Assembly: GCA_027886795.1 (NCBI GenBank)
Contig: JAPCJU010000011.1
Location: forward strand, 1 to 14,627
Length of the DNA: 14,627 nt
Origin: Nitrososphaerota archaeon
Lineage (GTDB): Archaea > Thermoproteota > Nitrososphaeria > Nitrososphaerales > CADDZS01
Direction: 5' to 3'
In this document: in pieces, positions 14,388 through 14,627 of the stretch
Layout: every line of letters begins with the position of its first letter
Numbering within the stretch: position 1 is the stretch's first letter
Position numbers and translations under genes: made by a program
Notes under the pieces: generated by a model
Told to the model about the DNA's origin: nothing
What the model saw: the letters and a program-made list of their open reading frames with translations, nothing else
The model's database searches: none

Positions 14388-14627
14388 CTAACCTATTGTT
14401 TCGGCAAATTCGATTTGTGGTGATTCTGAAATCATAGATTGAAATTGGTTTAGAGCAATAATCGTTAAAGATCCAATAGTCTCTGGTTTCTGTAACATAC
14501 GTACCATCCGTCGAGGTATGTCCACTGCTGCAGCGCTGCAACATATTGCAGCGGTTCTTTTGCTCGCAAAATTCGATCTTCGGAAGACAATTTCTCGAGG
14601 ATCGCTTAACTCCAAATCAGGTGAACC
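14388..14627 (-). CDS. DUF371 family protein, C-terminal part (5' end outside window)
   Basis: The minus-strand frame is open from the last base of the window to TAG at 14388-14390, about 79 residues. It reads GSPDLELSDPREIVFRRSNF, then KRTAAICCSAAAVDIPRRMVRMLQKPETIGSLTIIAL. This matches, as I remember it, the second half of archaeal DUF371, with the pattern G-x-P-x-L-x-L-x-D/H-P, then I-R-K-S-x-F/Y, R-T-x-A, A-D-I/L-x-R-x-x-V-x-x-L-x-x-P. The family is a small cytosolic protein of about 140 residues with no known function. It lies immediately upstream of the ogg gene on the same strand. The last residues after LTIIAL (NQFQSMISESPQIEFAETIG) look like a lineage-specific tail. It could instead be another small beta-rich family; a profile search would settle it. 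Confidence 0.7.
   Translation of the reverse strand, partial: GSPDLELSDPREIVFRRSNFASKRTAAICCSAAAVDIPRRMVRMLQKPETIGSLTIIALNQFQSMISESPQIEFAETIG

Noticed and set aside
1..14627. CRISPR arrays, insertion sequences, integrases, toxin-antitoxin or defence genes
   Set aside because: No regularly spaced repeats, terminal inverted repeats, transposase motifs or target duplications were seen; the window reads as core genome.

Overview
The window comes from an archaeon. It carries genes found only in Archaea and eukaryotes (ribosomal proteins S19e, L31e and L39e, a PDCD5-family protein, the RNase P protein Rpp21/Rpr2), together with archaeal-type AlaRS and LeuRS, the split glycine decarboxylase GcvPA/GcvPB, and a DUF371 protein. 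An FtsZ-type C-terminal domain alongside this set, and the moderate base composition, fit a TACK lineage such as Nitrososphaerota (Thaumarchaeota). That placement is inference; no single gene here proves it. Translation starts are unusual: 7 of the 12 genes whose start lies inside the window appear to begin with TTG.

Layout, left to right. The left edge holds the 3' end of an FtsZ/tubulin-family gene (+), then an ASCH-domain gene (+). Facing them is a seven-gene minus-strand block spanning about 955-5778. In transcription order it is gcvPA, gcvPB, rnp4 (RNase P), rps19e, pdcd5, rpl39e (51 aa) and rpl31e. A clear TATA box between rnp4 and rps19e suggests the ribosomal part also has its own promoter. 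A divergent intergenic region (5779-5985) separates this block from a plus-strand run: an unrecognised secreted/membrane-anchored protein of 566 aa, then alaS and leuS. leuS overlaps convergently by 26 nt with a minus-strand full-length OGG1-type 8-oxoguanine DNA glycosylase, which lies just downstream of a DUF371 gene that runs off the right edge.

Most of the content is core information processing (tRNA charging, ribosome, RNase P, base excision repair) plus glycine catabolism/C1 supply. The gcvT and gcvH partners of the glycine cleavage system are not in the window. I see no mobile element, CRISPR array, rRNA or tRNA.

The least explained object is the 566-aa membrane protein at 5986-7686. 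It has a signal peptide, two apparently duplicated beta-rich extracellular domains with about a dozen N-glycosylation sequons, one transmembrane helix and a charged, helical cytoplasmic tail. Other points of interest are a long Lys/Pro/Ala/Glu tail on L31e, predicted changes in the opposite-base pocket of the OGG1 enzyme, and the coupling of glycine decarboxylase with an RNase P subunit.
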